64,000 nucleotides of DNA from Capitella teleta (taxonomy: Eukaryota > Annelida > Polychaeta > Capitellidae): contig KB304411.1 of assembly GCA_000328365.1 (NCBI GenBank), positions 140,978 to 204,977 of the forward strand, written 5' to 3'. The notes beneath the pieces are model-generated. The model was given only the letters and a program-made list of their open reading frames with translations. It searched no databases and was not told where the DNA came from. Within the stretch, counting starts at the first letter, position 1. Every line of letters begins with the position of its first letter. The position numbers were made by a program, and so were the translations under genes. Below are positions 62,833 through 64,000 of this stretch, piece by piece.

Positions 62833-63547
62833 TGGGGAACTAAATTTTAAGTGATGTTCTATTGACTCATAGCACCAATTGATAGCATTGCAAGCGTAAG
62901 GAAATAATGCATTCCAAATATCGGGGTTAACATTGCGCCTATGGGATAATGGCTTCCATTGCAAAGTATAGGAGGCAAACGTCAGCTGATGGCTTGGTTT
63001 GGCTGATGGCTGATTGGTCCCGTTGCCCTCGTGAAGCTATCGATTTCAACCAATCAGAGCTGAGCAAAAAACAGGAAGCACGTGCAGTACAAAAACAACA
63101 ACACGTGTGCTGCGAGCGAGAAAGATGACAGCGATTCACACGAAAACATTTACGTAATCGAACAATATTTGCTGCCTAAGATTTGTTTAAAGAAGGCATA
63201 AGATTATCTTCTTGCAGCCGAAGATCCCAATTATTGTTCCAGTGCGTGAATAATTCACTGGGAGATCTGGTTCTCTGCTCTGTTGACACTTGACAGTTGA
63301 CACTACTAGAGCGAGTCTAGTGGCCCATCCGTGAAATTTGCGCGTCTGACACATCGCACAGATTCCCAATTCGTAATCAATAATTACATGTACTTGTAAT
63401 TTCTTCTTGTAAATATTTGTGTGTTGAATAATTATTATGCCTATTATAAGGCTTCTGTAGTTAGTATGAGGTGACCTGATCTCTGAAGTCAGTTGTAAAC
63501 TTGCAATATCCCATAGCAATAAACATGCAATGTACATGTAAACAGGT
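62833..63547. other. Intergenic region, nothing recognised
   Basis: I see no supported gene, RNA or repeat. Open frames on the minus strand (up to 116 codons at 63,187-63,537) have no family resemblance. Confidence 0.45.
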
Positions 63548-63935
63548 TATATTATAATGCACCTGTTGATGTAGGGTGATGCATGAGATGATGAGGCATT
63601 ATTGGGTTTTACGGCTCCCCCATCCCGTTCCGTTGATACAGAAGCCCGGGACTGGGGTCTCGCCCCACATGAACTTTTATTGAAACATCCAAAAGGATGT
63701 TTAGCCTGCATTCTACCTATGAGACGATTGTAAACAGCACCCAGTTTTAGTTGTTACGCAGCACTGCAGAGTCACCGAACAATTATAATTATAACGAATT
63801 ACAATTATATTACACAATCATAAGGCCCATGACCCAATCGTGTCTCGAACCCAAGACCTCGCTCGACCTCCACGGTCAGCATACGGGTGCACTCACGCAA
63901 TCAAACTTGACTGACCTACTTGACGCCCTTTGATG
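63548..63935 (-). mobile_element. tRNA-derived SINE (family B), minus-strand copy
   Basis: Read on the minus strand this aligns with the copy at 50,937. Shared blocks are the B box GGGTTCGAGACACGAT, then 'gggccttatgattgtg', then the diagnostic 'cggtgactctgcagtgctgc', and a CATCA-type tail. It is more diverged than the other copy and I see no clear target duplication. A short GAT/ATT run follows at about 63,930-63,958. Confidence 0.75.
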
Positions 63936-64000
63936 ATAATGATGATGATTATTATTATATACATAAAAACTAAAATAAACAAAAACAGATCCACATACTT

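Overview
The window is a draft-assembly piece (one N at position 69) of an animal nuclear genome. Four host genes are recognisable by reading their spliced exons: WDR13, REXO5 (NEF-sp), SLC25A38 and ANKFN1 (the wide awake/WAKE family). All four have GT-AG introns, many only 48-70 nt long, alongside introns of several kb. Between them lie an L2/CR1-type LINE, tRNA-derived SINEs, nonautonomous DNA transposons and long AAT/ATT arrays. The gene set fits a bilaterian or other metazoan, probably an invertebrate. I cannot fix the phylum from sequence alone.

Layout: 1.18-4.17 kb is WDR13 on the minus strand (14 coding exons, 499 aa). It is head-to-head with REXO5 (4.24-8.94 kb, plus), with only 73 bp between the start codons. 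REXO5 intron 1 holds several hairpin-bearing repeats. 10.8-13.96 kb is a decayed LINE ending in an (ATT)n tail. 18.43-22.26 kb is SLC25A38 (minus, 7 coding exons, 315 aa), with a possible small spliced antisense gene inside its first intron. 22.6-34.2 kb is intergenic and rich in repeats, including two copies of one 0.7-kb TIR element. 34.3-61.29 kb is ANKFN1 (plus). I could read 23 exons that keep one continuous frame of 1,296 codons, with a poly(A) signal at 61,422. From 61.4 kb to the end is noncoding sequence with a possible MITE and a minus-strand SINE.

The genes do not form one pathway. WDR13 and REXO5 probably share a bidirectional promoter. SLC25A38 imports glycine into mitochondria for haem synthesis. 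ANKFN1 is a scaffold with ankyrin, FN3 and C-terminal RA-like parts.

The most interesting signals are three. (1) ANKFN1 carries several internal candidate first exons whose splice phase matches the next downstream exon, the best at 54,071-54,180, implying nested promoters and isoforms that lack the N-terminus or the ankyrin repeats. (2) The 9-mer CGTTATGAT occurs 17 times by my hand count, where about half an occurrence is expected, often as close direct or inverted pairs. (3) Short hairpins followed about 9 nt later by CTAG in REXO5 intron 1 look like Helitron-type 3' ends. Exon limits, frames and motif counts were all worked out by eye.
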